From: Pseudomonadota bacterium
GTDB taxonomy: Bacteria > Pseudomonadota > Alphaproteobacteria > Rhizobiales > Xanthobacteraceae
Reading direction: 5' to 3'
Assembly: GCA_023423415.1 (NCBI GenBank)
Contig: JAFAFP010000246.1
Coordinates: 1 to 64,000 of the forward strand
DNA: 64,000 nucleotides
In this document: positions 18,171-26,880 of the stretch, in pieces
Position numbering within the stretch: the first letter of the stretch is position 1
Layout of the letters: the number at the start of each line of letters is the position of its first letter
Made by a program: the position numbers and the translations under genes
Notes under the pieces: generated by a model
Seen by the model: the letters and a program-made list of their open reading frames with translations, nothing else
Databases searched by the model: none
Told to the model about the DNA's origin: nothing

Positions 18171-19527
18171 GGCTCGATCGGCTTATCTCAAGACCCTGCA
18201 GACATCCGCCAGGCTCGACCTGCCGTGGCTTGCCGCGATCATGATTTCAGCGCTGATCACGCGCAAGAAACCTGCCGCAACGACACCGTGCTACAGCATC
18301 GTCATCCTGCCGAAGGACGGATTTACACAGGACATCATGAGCGCGCTCTCCGGCGCTGATGACGTCGAGGTGCTGGCGCTGCCCCGCCTGGTGCTGCGGG
18401 AATTATTCCGGGCTTTCCTCCCAAATTCAGTCGACGACAACAACTACGCATCAGCTGGCAGCGAATTCGATCAGGCCAAATCACGCTACAGGAATTTCCT
18501 GCGCCGCGTGTTCAAGACGCTTCAACGCTTCAGGAAAATCGATGCTGTTGTGACAGGAAATTTCGGCTATCGCGCCGAGCGTGAACTTGCGAGCGCGATG
18601 TCGGACCTGGGCATCCCGTTCATCGCCCTGCACAAGGAAAACCTGAAGACACCGGGGCGCGTCGCCTTCTTCGAGCACATCTACAAGGAGCGCCGCGGTC
18701 CTTTCACCGGCCGCAGCATTCTCGTCTACAACAAGATCGAGAAAGACCTGCAGCTTCGCGCTGCCGTCGCGGAGCCGGAGCAGATTCAGATCGTCGGCAT
18801 GCCGCGCCTCGATCGGATTCATGACTGGCGGCGCGCCAATGCCGGCGCTGCAACACCGCGGCAGATATTATTCTTCCTGTTCTCGCCGCTGACCGGAATG
18901 CCGCGCATTGTCCGAAAGGGCGCGACGGCCGGAGAAGTTTATCTCGAGGACGACGGCAGCGACGACAGCGACAACTCCATTTCGCTGGACAAACTCTACG
19001 CGGAGACATGCCGCACCATTTTGGCAATCGCTCGCGAGCACCCGGACATTGAGGTCGTGGTCAAGACCAAGGGCCGCCAGCGCGACATTGTCGAAAGCGC
19101 GGGTCCGTTCGGACTCGAAGGCGAGCAGTCACCGCCTCCCAATCTTCGCATCGTCCATAGCGGCGATGTGCTGCCGCTGATCGCGCAGGCGTCGGTCGTC
19201 TGCGGCTTCAATTCAACCGCGTTGCTCGAATCCGTCGCCGCCGGAAAGCCGGTGGTCCTGCCGTGGTTCGAGGAAGCCGAACGCGCGGACGTCCAGCCCT
19301 ATGTGATCGACCTGCGGGCGCTCGGCGATGTGGCGCGCAATCCGGCCGAACTGCATGATCTTTTGATCAAACACGCTCTCTCCCCGCGCCCCATCCCCGC
19401 GGAATTGGCGGAAAACGAAACGGCGACACTCGACCACTGGACCGGCAATGTCGATGGACACGCCAGCGAGCGGACACGCCGCGCGATCCTGGCGGCGATA
19501 GACGAGCAACTCAAGTCGTCACGATAA
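18151..19527 (+). CDS. GT-B-like surface polysaccharide protein, copy B
   Basis: 458 residues, paralogous to 4494-5861. Shared landmarks are VDDNNYA (DDNNYA at 95-100), HKENLK (161-166), RRGPF, GMPRLDR and FNSTALLESVAAGKPV near the C-terminus. An acidic insertion (DDGSDDSDNS) absent from copy A lies in the middle. The C-terminal block resembles GT-B glycan transferases, so it may be a sugar or sugar-acid transferase, perhaps using the CMP sugar made by the same operon. No established name can be given. It starts 20 bases inside the deacetylase gene (an in-frame GTG lies 6 bases upstream), and its 3' end overlaps the convergent gene at 19511. Confidence 0.75.
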   Translation: MSIIANKARSAYLKTLQTSARLDLPWLAAIMISALITRKKPAATTPCYSIVILPKDGFTQDIMSALSGADDVEVLALPRLVLRELFRAFLPNSVDDNNYASAGSEFDQAKSRYRNFLRRVFKTLQRFRKIDAVVTGNFGYRAERELASAMSDLGIPFIALHKENLKTPGRVAFFEHIYKERRGPFTGRSILVYNKIEKDLQLRAAVAEPEQIQIVGMPRLDRIHDWRRANAGAATPRQILFFLFSPLTGMPRIVRKGATAGEVYLEDDGSDDSDNSISLDKLYAETCRTILAIAREHPDIEVVVKTKGRQRDIVESAGPFGLEGEQSPPPNLRIVHSGDVLPLIAQASVVCGFNSTALLESVAAGKPVVLPWFEEAERADVQPYVIDLRALGDVARNPAELHDLLIKHALSPRPIPAELAENETATLDHWTGNVDGHASERTRRAILAAIDEQLKSSR

Positions 19528-20878
19528 AGAAGTGTTTCGCGCCGGGAAGAACGCGCACATTCTCAAACCGCCCGGTCAGGTCGCGGAAGTTCGCCACCAG
19601 GGTTTCCACTTCTTCACACGCCAATCCAGGAAACTTCTGCCGGCTGTATTTCTGCGACGGTCGCAACGGCGCAAGCGCCGTCCGGGCAAGCGACCGCGCC
19701 CACTGCTCACCCTGATCACGAACCGCAATGACAGGACTGCGACGTCGGGACAGTACCGCGCCATCCTTCAAGGCCAGCAATTGTTCGACCACGCGCTGCG
19801 TCGCCTGCGGTCCGTCCATTGAAGCAACATAACGCTTCACGTCATCGCGCACCGACGCATCGACGGCGAGCGGCGCCGGCAGTTGTCCATCAAGCGCACT
19901 TCTGACTCGCCCGATCAGTTCGACGGCATTCGCTGCTTCGACGCTGACACGGTTGGGGAGGAAGCTGTCATAGACTTCCGACTTCTGCGGCTGATAGGCA
20001 ATGACGGGCCGGTCAAGCAACGCCGCCTCAAGCCCGGTCGTGCAGCTATTGTGGATCGACACCGCGCCGGCGAGAATCCACGGAATGGCGCCGCCCTCGT
20101 AGATGACTTTGACGTTCGGCAGCCCCTCAGCGAGCTGACGCCAATTGCCGTGGTCTTCGGAAGGATGCGGTCGCAACACGATGGTGCGCTCCGGAAAGGC
20201 CCGTGCCAGCGCAGGAACCATCTCCCGAAAGCCTTGATAGATCTTCCCGAGAAACTCGATCCACTGCTTGAAAAACGCTTCGTCCTTTGCATCGCGGATC
20301 GAGCCGCGCTGACGCAGGATCTTCATCACGCCAGTCGGCCCGTAAAAGTGATTGAAGCGGCCGAAATTCGTATTGATCAGGATGAAATCGCCGTGCTGCG
20401 CCTTCAGTGCTTCAGCCTGCGGACGATAGAATTCCCGCAGTTCCGGCCGCAGCAAGTCGAACCTGGGATTGCCGACTTCGTGGATCTTCCCCGCGTCATC
20501 GTTCACGGCGAGACGCATGTCGTCATGTTGCGTCCGCCCCCAGGCAAAAAACGCATCGACCCGCTCGAATGCCGTCGGTGCGACACGTTCATGCAGGTAG
20601 GCGTCACGATCGCGATAGACGACCCCTTCTTCACACCATGCAAGGATATTGAACCCCAAATCCTCGAGACGCTGGAAGCTCTTCACCTTCAGCCGCGCCA
20701 CGCTCTTGTCGAGGTAAAATCCGCGCGGCAGCAATGCGAGCCGTCTCAACAAGGAATTCTGATCGCCAAGCAAGACACGGAAACCTGCCTCCGCGGCGGC
20801 GCAGGCAAGATAGGTTTTGGCGTCGAGTTCCCGGACCTTGGTTTCGATCGGGATAATGAGCCAGGGTCGCTCAGTCAT
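19511..20878 (-). CDS. Surface carbohydrate biosynthesis protein (GT-B-like)
   Basis: 455 residues. The start RPWLIIPIETKVRELDAKTYLA and the later SIHNSCTTGLEAALLDRPVIAYQP match proteins annotated as surface carbohydrate biosynthesis protein in LPS and O-antigen loci. The NSCTTGLEA/RPVIAY block parallels the NSTALLEA/GKPV block of the two GT-B-like paralogues, suggesting a distantly related donor domain. HPSED (near 238) is reminiscent of CDP-glycerol-type transferases. The reaction is not established. The gene is convergent with copy B and their coding ends overlap by 17 bases. Co-transcription with the upstream methyltransferase gene, 24 bases away, is likely. Confidence 0.75.
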   Translation of the reverse strand: MTERPWLIIPIETKVRELDAKTYLACAAAEAGFRVLLGDQNSLLRRLALLPRGFYLDKSVARLKVKSFQRLEDLGFNILAWCEEGVVYRDRDAYLHERVAPTAFERVDAFFAWGRTQHDDMRLAVNDDAGKIHEVGNPRFDLLRPELREFYRPQAEALKAQHGDFILINTNFGRFNHFYGPTGVMKILRQRGSIRDAKDEAFFKQWIEFLGKIYQGFREMVPALARAFPERTIVLRPHPSEDHGNWRQLAEGLPNVKVIYEGGAIPWILAGAVSIHNSCTTGLEAALLDRPVIAYQPQKSEVYDSFLPNRVSVEAANAVELIGRVRSALDGQLPAPLAVDASVRDDVKRYVASMDGPQATQRVVEQLLALKDGAVLSRRRSPVIAVRDQGEQWARSLARTALAPLRPSQKYSRQKFPGLACEEVETLVANFRDLTGRFENVRVLPGAKHFFIVTT

Positions 20879-20902
20879 GTGCGGTCAATCGTCAGCGATC
20901 AG

Positions 20903-21778
20903 TCACGCGGCGGGCTTTCGGCCGACATAGTTGTAGTGGCTGAACAACGGCGCAGCATATGTCGGGATGAATCGCTCCAGCGGTTGCAGCGCATCGGCGC
21001 CGGCAACATTCGGCAATGCGCGGAAATAGCGCACGGTCTCGCGCTTCACGCCCGCAGCCTCGAAGCCGTGTGACATGGCTGACGGCACCGTAATTCGCTC
21101 GTTCCCGTAAAGGATACGTTGGCCATCCGCCGTTGTCCGATCAACGATGGTTTGAAACCCACGACGGCGGAACAGCACGAGTTGCAACAATGGATTCCAG
21201 CCGTTGGCTTCCGAAATCACAATGCGCCCTCCGGGCGCCAGCAGCCGGGCAATGGTGGAGTAGACCTCCTCGCGCGGCTCGACATGATGGAAAGCCTGTT
21301 CCATCCAGATAAGATCGAAATTGCCGCTCTCCTTGAGATCGAACAGCGAGCATGAGCGGAATTCGAGATCGAGGCGGCTGCCGATCCCCTGCTCGACAAT
21401 CTCCTGCCGTGCCCGGGCGACGGCGAGGCGGTCTTCGTTGATATCGACGGCCACCACCCGTGCCCCTTGCAGAGCAAACCACAGCGCTTCGGTGCCGCAG
21501 CCGCCGCCGACTTCCAGCAAGCGCGGAGCGTCCGACTGCCGGATGAAACCGCAAATCTCACGCGTCTGATCCGTGTAGTGGTGTCGCACATAAGCGCCGA
21601 AGCGCGCGATATAGCCGGCATAGTAGGTCTTGAAGGTCGCCGCATGAGGCGCCGGCAAAACGTCGTTCTTCAGCCACCACTGCAGAAAATCTGCAATCGT
21701 GGGGAAATCGCTTTTGAAATCCGGCAAGGACATGGAGGCGGCTACCCGCGCTGACGAAGGGAAATTGCGGACCGGCAT
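20903..21778 (-). CDS. Class I SAM-dependent methyltransferase
   Basis: 291 residues. It has the SAM-binding loop LLEVGGGCGTEALWFA, the acidic residue ending strand 2 in VVAVDINEDRL, FDLIWMEQAFHHVEPREE as motif IV, and LLAPGGRIVISEANGWNP. The substrate could be a glycan or a lipid-linked intermediate, given the neighbours. An internal ATG at 21733 is an alternative start that would remove 15 residues. It is the upstream partner of the surface-carbohydrate gene at 19511-20878 and diverges from kdsD. Confidence 0.8.
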   Translation of the reverse strand: MPVRNFPSSARVAASMSLPDFKSDFPTIADFLQWWLKNDVLPAPHAATFKTYYAGYIARFGAYVRHHYTDQTREICGFIRQSDAPRLLEVGGGCGTEALWFALQGARVVAVDINEDRLAVARARQEIVEQGIGSRLDLEFRSCSLFDLKESGNFDLIWMEQAFHHVEPREEVYSTIARLLAPGGRIVISEANGWNPLLQLVLFRRRGFQTIVDRTTADGQRILYGNERITVPSAMSHGFEAAGVKRETVRYFRALPNVAGADALQPLERFIPTYAAPLFSHYNYVGRKPAA

Positions 21779-21846
21779 AACCGTTTCGAGCCTGATCTAG
21801 CAAGGTTCCATTTCGGGTCCGAACGGAACAGAGCAGGCATAACCGA

Positions 21847-21874
21847 TTGATCTATATGTTGTTTTTTATATAGT
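21847..21874 (+). promoter_or_regulatory. Candidate sigma-70 promoter of the kdsD unit
   Basis: TTGATC at 21847-21852 is followed 16 bases later by TATAGT at 21869-21874, in an AT-rich island that stands out from GC-rich surroundings. CTATAT (21852-21857) and ATATAG (21868-21873) also form an inverted repeat. This suits a promoter driving kdsD and the following genes. No experimental support. Confidence 0.45.
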
Positions 21875-22019
21875 TCAGCAATCCACCGTGGAAATTATGT
21901 CGACTGGACTGGCATGTTTCCGGTCTTTCGTGCAATGCACAGCCCGTGACTTGCCGGTCCAGAGGCCACGCGCCGGGACTGATGAAGGAGCCGATGCCGT
22001 GGGGGGAGCCCAAAAAGAA

Positions 22020-23009
22020 ATGCAATCCGGTGAATCGGCCTGGGAAGGGCTCCTGATCGCGTCTGCCTTGCGGACCTTGGACGCCGAAGCCAGCGGCATT
22101 GCGGCGCTGTCGGCCGCCCTGAAGGATGGCTTGGGGGGCGCGCTGATCGCAGCCGCCCAGACCATCCATGGGTCACAGGGCCGCCTGATCGTCACCGGCA
22201 TGGGGAAATCCGGCCATGTCGCGCGCAAGCTCGCTGCGACCTTTGCCTCGACCGGCACCCCCGCTTTCTTTGTCCATCCGAGCGAGGCGAGCCACGGCGA
22301 TCTCGGCATGATCACCAAGAACGACGTGATCATTGCGCTCTCCTGGTCCGGCGAAACGGCCGAACTGAAGAATCTGATCGACTATTCGCGCCGGCACCGC
22401 ATTTCGCTGATCGGCATGACCTCGGACGCGAACTCGACACTGGGCCGCGCGGCAGATGTCGTGCTCGCGCTGCCTCAGGCGCGCGAGGCCTGTCCGCACA
22501 ATCTCGCGCCGACCACATCGTCTTTGATGCAGCTTGCCCTCGGCGATGCACTGGCGATCGCGCTGCTCGAGGCCCGCGGCTTCTCGGCGCAGCAGTTCCA
22601 TATCCTCCATCCTGGCGGAAAGCTCGGTGCGCTTCTGAAGTTCGTGCGCGATGTCATGCGTGCAGGCGAGTCTCTGCCGATCGCTAAATCCGGCTCCCGG
22701 ATGTCGGAAGCCGTGATCGAGATGACAGCCAAGGGAGTCGGCTGCGTCGGCATCGTTGACGTGCATGGTCATCTTAGTGGGATCATCACTGACGGTGACC
22801 TCCGTCGCCACATGGGTCCCGGACTGACCGAAGCGACGGTCGACGAGATCATGACGCCGCGCCCGAAATCCTGTCGGCCGGATCAACTCGTCAGTGAAAT
22901 TCTCGAAGTGCTGAACTCTTCGAAGATCACCGCGATGTTCGTGGTGGAAGGCAATCGTCCGGTCGGTGTCGTGCATCTGCACGACCTGCTGCGTATTGGC
23001 GTCGCTTGA
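22020..23009 (+). CDS. kdsD: KpsF/GutQ-type D-arabinose 5-phosphate isomerase
   Basis: 329 residues. The SIS domain contains VTGMGKSGHVARKLAATFASTGTPAFFVHPSEASHGDLGM (catalytic His region) and LSWSGETAEL. ILHPGGKLG leads into two CBS domains with GIITDGDLRRHM and VGVVHLHDLL. The enzyme converts ribulose 5-phosphate to arabinose 5-phosphate, the first Kdo precursor, in the cytosol. ATG 22020 was chosen because GGGGGAG lies just upstream; the frame stays open to 21888 but those 44 codons show no family features. Beside LPS genes the role in Kdo supply is well supported. Confidence 0.9.
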   Translation: MQSGESAWEGLLIASALRTLDAEASGIAALSAALKDGLGGALIAAAQTIHGSQGRLIVTGMGKSGHVARKLAATFASTGTPAFFVHPSEASHGDLGMITKNDVIIALSWSGETAELKNLIDYSRRHRISLIGMTSDANSTLGRAADVVLALPQAREACPHNLAPTTSSLMQLALGDALAIALLEARGFSAQQFHILHPGGKLGALLKFVRDVMRAGESLPIAKSGSRMSEAVIEMTAKGVGCVGIVDVHGHLSGIITDGDLRRHMGPGLTEATVDEIMTPRPKSCRPDQLVSEILEVLNSSKITAMFVVEGNRPVGVVHLHDLLRIGVA

Positions 23010-23019
23010 CGAAAACACA

Positions 23020-24057
23020 ATGACTGCGGCGTTCGAGCCATTTCGGCATTGGACAATGGCCGCGCTGACAACCGCGGTCTGTGCTGCCGCGTTGACGGCG
23101 CTGCTGATCGTCTGGCTGCGGCCGTGGCTCGTTCGCTATGCGATGGCGCGGCCGAATGCCCGCTCGTCGCACACAGTTCCAACGCCACAGGGCGGCGGCA
23201 TTGCCATCATCGCGGCCTGGATCATCGTTGCCGGCATTGCGATGGTCGCGACGGGAACGTGGCCGCAAAGCACGCTCGGCATGATCGCCGTTTTCGCAGC
23301 CACAGCTCTGATCGCGGTGCTCGGTGCGGTCGACGACATACGACCCATCGACGTCGCTCCACGCTTGCTGTTTCAGTTTGTGACCGTGGGTAGCGTCATT
23401 GCGATCCTGCCGTCCGATTTTCAGATGACCCCCTTCTTGCCCTGGTGGCTGGAACGCGTATTGCTGGTCTTCGCCGGGGTCTGGTTCGTCAATCTCGTCA
23501 ACTTCATGGACGGCCTCGACTGGATGACAGTCGCGGAAATGGTGCCCATTGCTGGCGGCCTGGTGTTGCTGGGGGCGTTGGGTGCCCTTCCCGCTTATGC
23601 CGTCGTCTGCGCGTTGGCACTGCTGGGTGCGCTCATCGGCTTTGCTCCGTTCAATCGGCCAGTCGCCCGCCTGTTCCTCGGCGACGTTGGCAGTCTGCCA
23701 CTCGGATTGATTGTCGGGTGGCTGCTGGCGCTGCTGGCCAACAAGGGACATCTCGCGGCTGCTTTGCTGTTGCCGCTATACTATTTGATGGACGCCTCCA
23801 TCACGTTACTGCGCCGCCTCTCGAAGCGCGAGAGGGTCTGGCAGGCGCATCGTAGCCATTTCTACCAGCGCGCAACCGATAACGGTTTCACCGTGAAAGA
23901 AGTCGTCGCACACGTCTTCATCATCAACATTCTGCTCGTCGCGCTTGCGCTGATGTGCGTGCATTTCAACACACCGCAAACGGAGGTCACAGCTCTTCTG
24001 GTTGGTGTCGGCATCGTCGGCTGGCTGCTGATCCGCTTCTCACGAAAGCGGGCCTGA
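23020..24057 (+). CDS. WecA/MraY-type polyprenyl-phosphate sugar-1-phosphate transferase
   Basis: 345 residues of mostly hydrophobic helices. Cytosolic loop motifs of the family are present: VDDIRPID (Mg-binding Asp pair), NLVNFMDGLDW, LFLGDVGSLPLG and HRSHFYQRA (His-x2-His). It should load a HexNAc-1-phosphate on undecaprenyl phosphate and so start O-antigen assembly. It follows kdsD by 10 bases and shares one base (TGATG) with the epimerase gene. With that epimerase and the CapD-like dehydratase it resembles the WreU/WreQ/WreV set of Rhizobium etli, where the first sugar is QuiNAc. That parallel is inference from gene content. Confidence 0.88.
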   Translation: MTAAFEPFRHWTMAALTTAVCAAALTALLIVWLRPWLVRYAMARPNARSSHTVPTPQGGGIAIIAAWIIVAGIAMVATGTWPQSTLGMIAVFAATALIAVLGAVDDIRPIDVAPRLLFQFVTVGSVIAILPSDFQMTPFLPWWLERVLLVFAGVWFVNLVNFMDGLDWMTVAEMVPIAGGLVLLGALGALPAYAVVCALALLGALIGFAPFNRPVARLFLGDVGSLPLGLIVGWLLALLANKGHLAAALLLPLYYLMDASITLLRRLSKRERVWQAHRSHFYQRATDNGFTVKEVVAHVFIINILLVALALMCVHFNTPQTEVTALLVGVGIVGWLLIRFSRKRA

Positions 24058-24983
24058 TGCGGGTTCTCATCACCGGAGCCAACGGCTTTGTCGGGCGTCC
24101 GCTGGCGCAGGCGCTGTCTGACGTAGGCTATGACGTTCGCGCTGCAGCGCGCGACACGTCCGCTCTTCCGTCCGCAACGAATATCGAACCGGTCGCACTG
24201 CCGGATCTGTCGCAACCGATCGATTGGCGCCCTCTGCTTCGCGATGTGGATGCTGTCGTGCATCTCGCCGGCATTGCGCATGTGTCGAACGAGATCGCCG
24301 AAGAGCGATACGACAAGGTCAATCGCCTTGCGACCAAGTCGCTGGCGCTGGCCGCATCGATGACACCGAATATTCAGCGGCTGGTTTTTGTATCGTCCAT
24401 TCGCGCGCAAACCGGGCCATCCGCCGATCATCCGCTGATGGAGAACGACAAGCCAGCGCCAACCGACGCCTATGGACGCTCCAAGCTCGCAGCCGAAGCG
24501 TTCGTGCGCGGCTATGGCGTACCGGCAACGATTCTCCGACCCGTGGTGATCTACGGGCCGCAAGCCCGTGCCAATGTCGCGCAACTCATGAAGATTGCGG
24601 CATTGCCTGTGCCGCTGCCGTTCGGCGCTTTCAGGAACAAGCGTTCGTTGCTGGCGCTCGACAATATGATTTCCGCGACCCGGTTCGTGTTGGAACAGCC
24701 CGCAACCGCAGGCGGGACATATGTTGTTGCCGATCCGACGCCGGTGTCGCTTGCAGATATGATCGCGATCATGCGCAAGGCGCGCGGACGCTCGCCCGGC
24801 ATGGTCCCTGTTCCGCCGGATTGGATCGGCAGAACGCTTCGCGCTGCGGGCAAAGCGGATATCTGGGAGCGGATTGGAAGTGCTCTGGTCGCCGATGCGG
24901 CAAAGCTTCGCGCCGCCGGCTGGCAGCCTGCGACTGACACGCCGCAGGCGCTTGCAGAACTTGTTAAGCAGCCTCGCCCTTGA
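24057..24983 (+). CDS. NAD-dependent epimerase/reductase (extended SDR)
   Basis: 308 residues. It has the nucleotide loop TGANGFVGRPLAQAL at the N-terminus, VVHLAGIAHVSNE, and the catalytic YGRSK in TDAYGRSKLAAEAFV. The start ATG 24057 shares a base with the preceding stop. Extended SDRs next to a WecA-like transferase usually reduce or epimerise the UDP-4-keto-6-deoxy-HexNAc made by a CapD/WbpM enzyme, giving UDP-QuiNAc or UDP-FucNAc. Which stereochemistry applies cannot be told. Its 3' end overlaps the convergent capD-like gene by 20 bases. Confidence 0.85.
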   Translation: MRVLITGANGFVGRPLAQALSDVGYDVRAAARDTSALPSATNIEPVALPDLSQPIDWRPLLRDVDAVVHLAGIAHVSNEIAEERYDKVNRLATKSLALAASMTPNIQRLVFVSSIRAQTGPSADHPLMENDKPAPTDAYGRSKLAAEAFVRGYGVPATILRPVVIYGPQARANVAQLMKIAALPVPLPFGAFRNKRSLLALDNMISATRFVLEQPATAGGTYVVADPTPVSLADMIAIMRKARGRSPGMVPVPPDWIGRTLRAAGKADIWERIGSALVADAAKLRAAGWQPATDTPQALAELVKQPRP

Positions 24984-26877
24984 AGTCAGGCACGGCGTCG
25001 CGAAGCACGCGATAGATCGCGGTACGGTCCTCACGCACAAGCCCCTGTTCCAGCGTCGTCAGCCATGTGCGCATGGTTTCGATCGATGGCGACAGCGGGC
25101 GGGCCGCGACGACGCCGGCGACGCCGATTTCGGCCGTCGGCTCTTCGCGCGCGAACAGGATTTCATGCAGCCGCTCGCCGGGTCTCACCCCCGTATAGGT
25201 GATGTCGATGTCGCGGCCCGGCTCCAGGCCAGAGAGGCGGATGATGCGCTCGGCGAGTTCGACGATCTTCACCGGCTGGCCCATATTGAGCACATAGACC
25301 GCAACATCGGAGCGATCTGGCCCCATCGCATGCGTCGCCGACGTAACGACAAGATCGCAGGCCTCACGGATGGTCATGAAGTAGCGCACCATGTCCGGAT
25401 GCGTCACGGTCACCGGGCCGCCGGCTTCGATCTGCGCCTTGAACTTCGGCACCACCGATCCGTTCGACGCCAGCACGTTGCCGAACCGCACCGCGATCAA
25501 GCGCATCGGCGTCATGCCGGGCTCAGCCTTGCGGGCGAACTGGCCGTCGAGCGCCTGGCAGTACATTTCGGCAAAGCGCTTGGTGGCGCCGAGCACCGAG
25601 ACGGGTTCGATCGCCTTGTCGGTCGAGATCATCACCATCGCGGTCGCGCCGGCATTCACCGCCGCGTCGGCGACATTGACCGAACCGAACACGTTGGTCT
25701 TGACGCCCTCGCCCCAATCCTGCTCCAGCAACGGCACGTGCTTGAGCGCCGCGGCATGGAACACGATGTCGGGCTTGAAGTCCGCCATCAGGCGCATGAT
25801 GCGCTCGCGGTCGCGGATATCGGCGAGGCGACCTTCGATCACGGCCTCGGACTTCATGTTTCCGAGCGTTTCGAGGACGGCGTGAAGGGCCGGCTCGGAA
25901 TTCTCGATCACCAGAACCCGCGCCGCGCCGAACGTGACGATGCGGTCGCAAATCTCCGCACCGATCGAGCCGCCGCCACCGGTCACCACGATCGCGCGGC
26001 CCTTGATGAAGCTCTCCAGCCGCCGATAGTCGATCTTCACGCTTGGCCGGAGCAGCAGATCTTCGACATTGACCGGTGCGAGGCGCAGCGCCTCGACGCT
26101 GTCATCGAGCGACGGCAAACGGTTGGTCGTCAGGCCGAGCCGGCGCGCCCGCATCAGCAGCGTGTCGGTGGCCGCACTCGGCTCGAACGCCGACGGCGTG
26201 AGCACCACGCGATGCACATTGCCGCCACGCGCCGAAACGTCAGACACCGCGCGCTCAAGATCGTCGAAATTGCCAAGCACCCTGATCCCGCGGATCGACT
26301 GTCCCCGATCCGCCGGCGACGGCGACAGCACGCCAACCGGCCAGACCTTCTTAACCGCCCCGCTCTCGATCGCGCGCAGCAACACTTCGGCGTCGGCGGC
26401 ACGACCGAGAATCAGGATCGATGCTGAGTCATTCTTGCTCGCCTTGATCCGCGCGCGCGAATAGCGGAAGTACCGATAGGCGACCCGGGGGCCGCCCAGA
26501 AAGAACATCTGCAGCACCCAGTAGATCAGGATCGTCGCCTTGCCGAAGAAGTAGTCGCCCCACACGTTGGGCGCGATCATGATGTAATCGAGAACCAGCA
26601 GCGTGATCGCGATGACCGTGGCCGAGCGGAAGATATTCCAGAGGTCCGGCAGCGACGCGAAGCGCCACTTGGCGTCATCGAGATGGAAGAAGTGATAGAC
26701 GATGCCGGCATAGAGCATGATCCCCGGCAGCATCATCCAGAGCAGATCGACGCGCACCGACAGCCGCTGTTCCTCGAAGCGGATGTAGAACGCCACCAGC
26801 AAGGCGGCAGCCGTGACCAAGAGATCGTGCAGCACGATCAAGGCCTTGCGGGTGGTCATGGTGCGCAGATTCAACAT
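24964..26877 (-). CDS. Membrane-bound nucleotide-sugar 4,6-dehydratase (CapD/WbpM-like)
   Basis: 637 residues. N-terminal membrane helices (for example ALIVLHDLLVTAAALLVAFYI) precede a first degenerate Rossmann domain (SILILGRAADAEVLL). The catalytic SDR domain follows with VVTGGGGSIGAEI, HAAALKHVPLLE and ISTDKAIEPVSVLGATKR. The length matches WbpM/PglF-type enzymes, which convert UDP-GlcNAc to the 4-keto-6-deoxy sugar at the membrane. In this large family Tyr of the SDR triad is often replaced by Met or Val, as the VLGATK sequence suggests here. It is the last gene of the long minus-strand operon and lies 3 bases after the GT9 gene. Confidence 0.9.
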   Translation of the reverse strand: MLNLRTMTTRKALIVLHDLLVTAAALLVAFYIRFEEQRLSVRVDLLWMMLPGIMLYAGIVYHFFHLDDAKWRFASLPDLWNIFRSATVIAITLLVLDYIMIAPNVWGDYFFGKATILIYWVLQMFFLGGPRVAYRYFRYSRARIKASKNDSASILILGRAADAEVLLRAIESGAVKKVWPVGVLSPSPADRGQSIRGIRVLGNFDDLERAVSDVSARGGNVHRVVLTPSAFEPSAATDTLLMRARRLGLTTNRLPSLDDSVEALRLAPVNVEDLLLRPSVKIDYRRLESFIKGRAIVVTGGGGSIGAEICDRIVTFGAARVLVIENSEPALHAVLETLGNMKSEAVIEGRLADIRDRERIMRLMADFKPDIVFHAAALKHVPLLEQDWGEGVKTNVFGSVNVADAAVNAGATAMVMISTDKAIEPVSVLGATKRFAEMYCQALDGQFARKAEPGMTPMRLIAVRFGNVLASNGSVVPKFKAQIEAGGPVTVTHPDMVRYFMTIREACDLVVTSATHAMGPDRSDVAVYVLNMGQPVKIVELAERIIRLSGLEPGRDIDITYTGVRPGERLHEILFAREEPTAEIGVAGVVAARPLSPSIETMRTWLTTLEQGLVREDRTAIYRVLRDAVPDFKGEAA

Positions 26878-26880
26878 CGG

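Noticed and set aside
9055..19527. Assignment of the operon to legionaminic or pseudaminic acid
   Set aside because: No PLP aminotransferase or N-acetyltransferase typical of those routes was found in the window, so a specific sugar name is not supported.
24874..26427. 517-codon plus-strand frame opposite the CapD/WbpM gene
   Set aside because: It has shadow composition, and the minus-strand frame has full SDR motifs.
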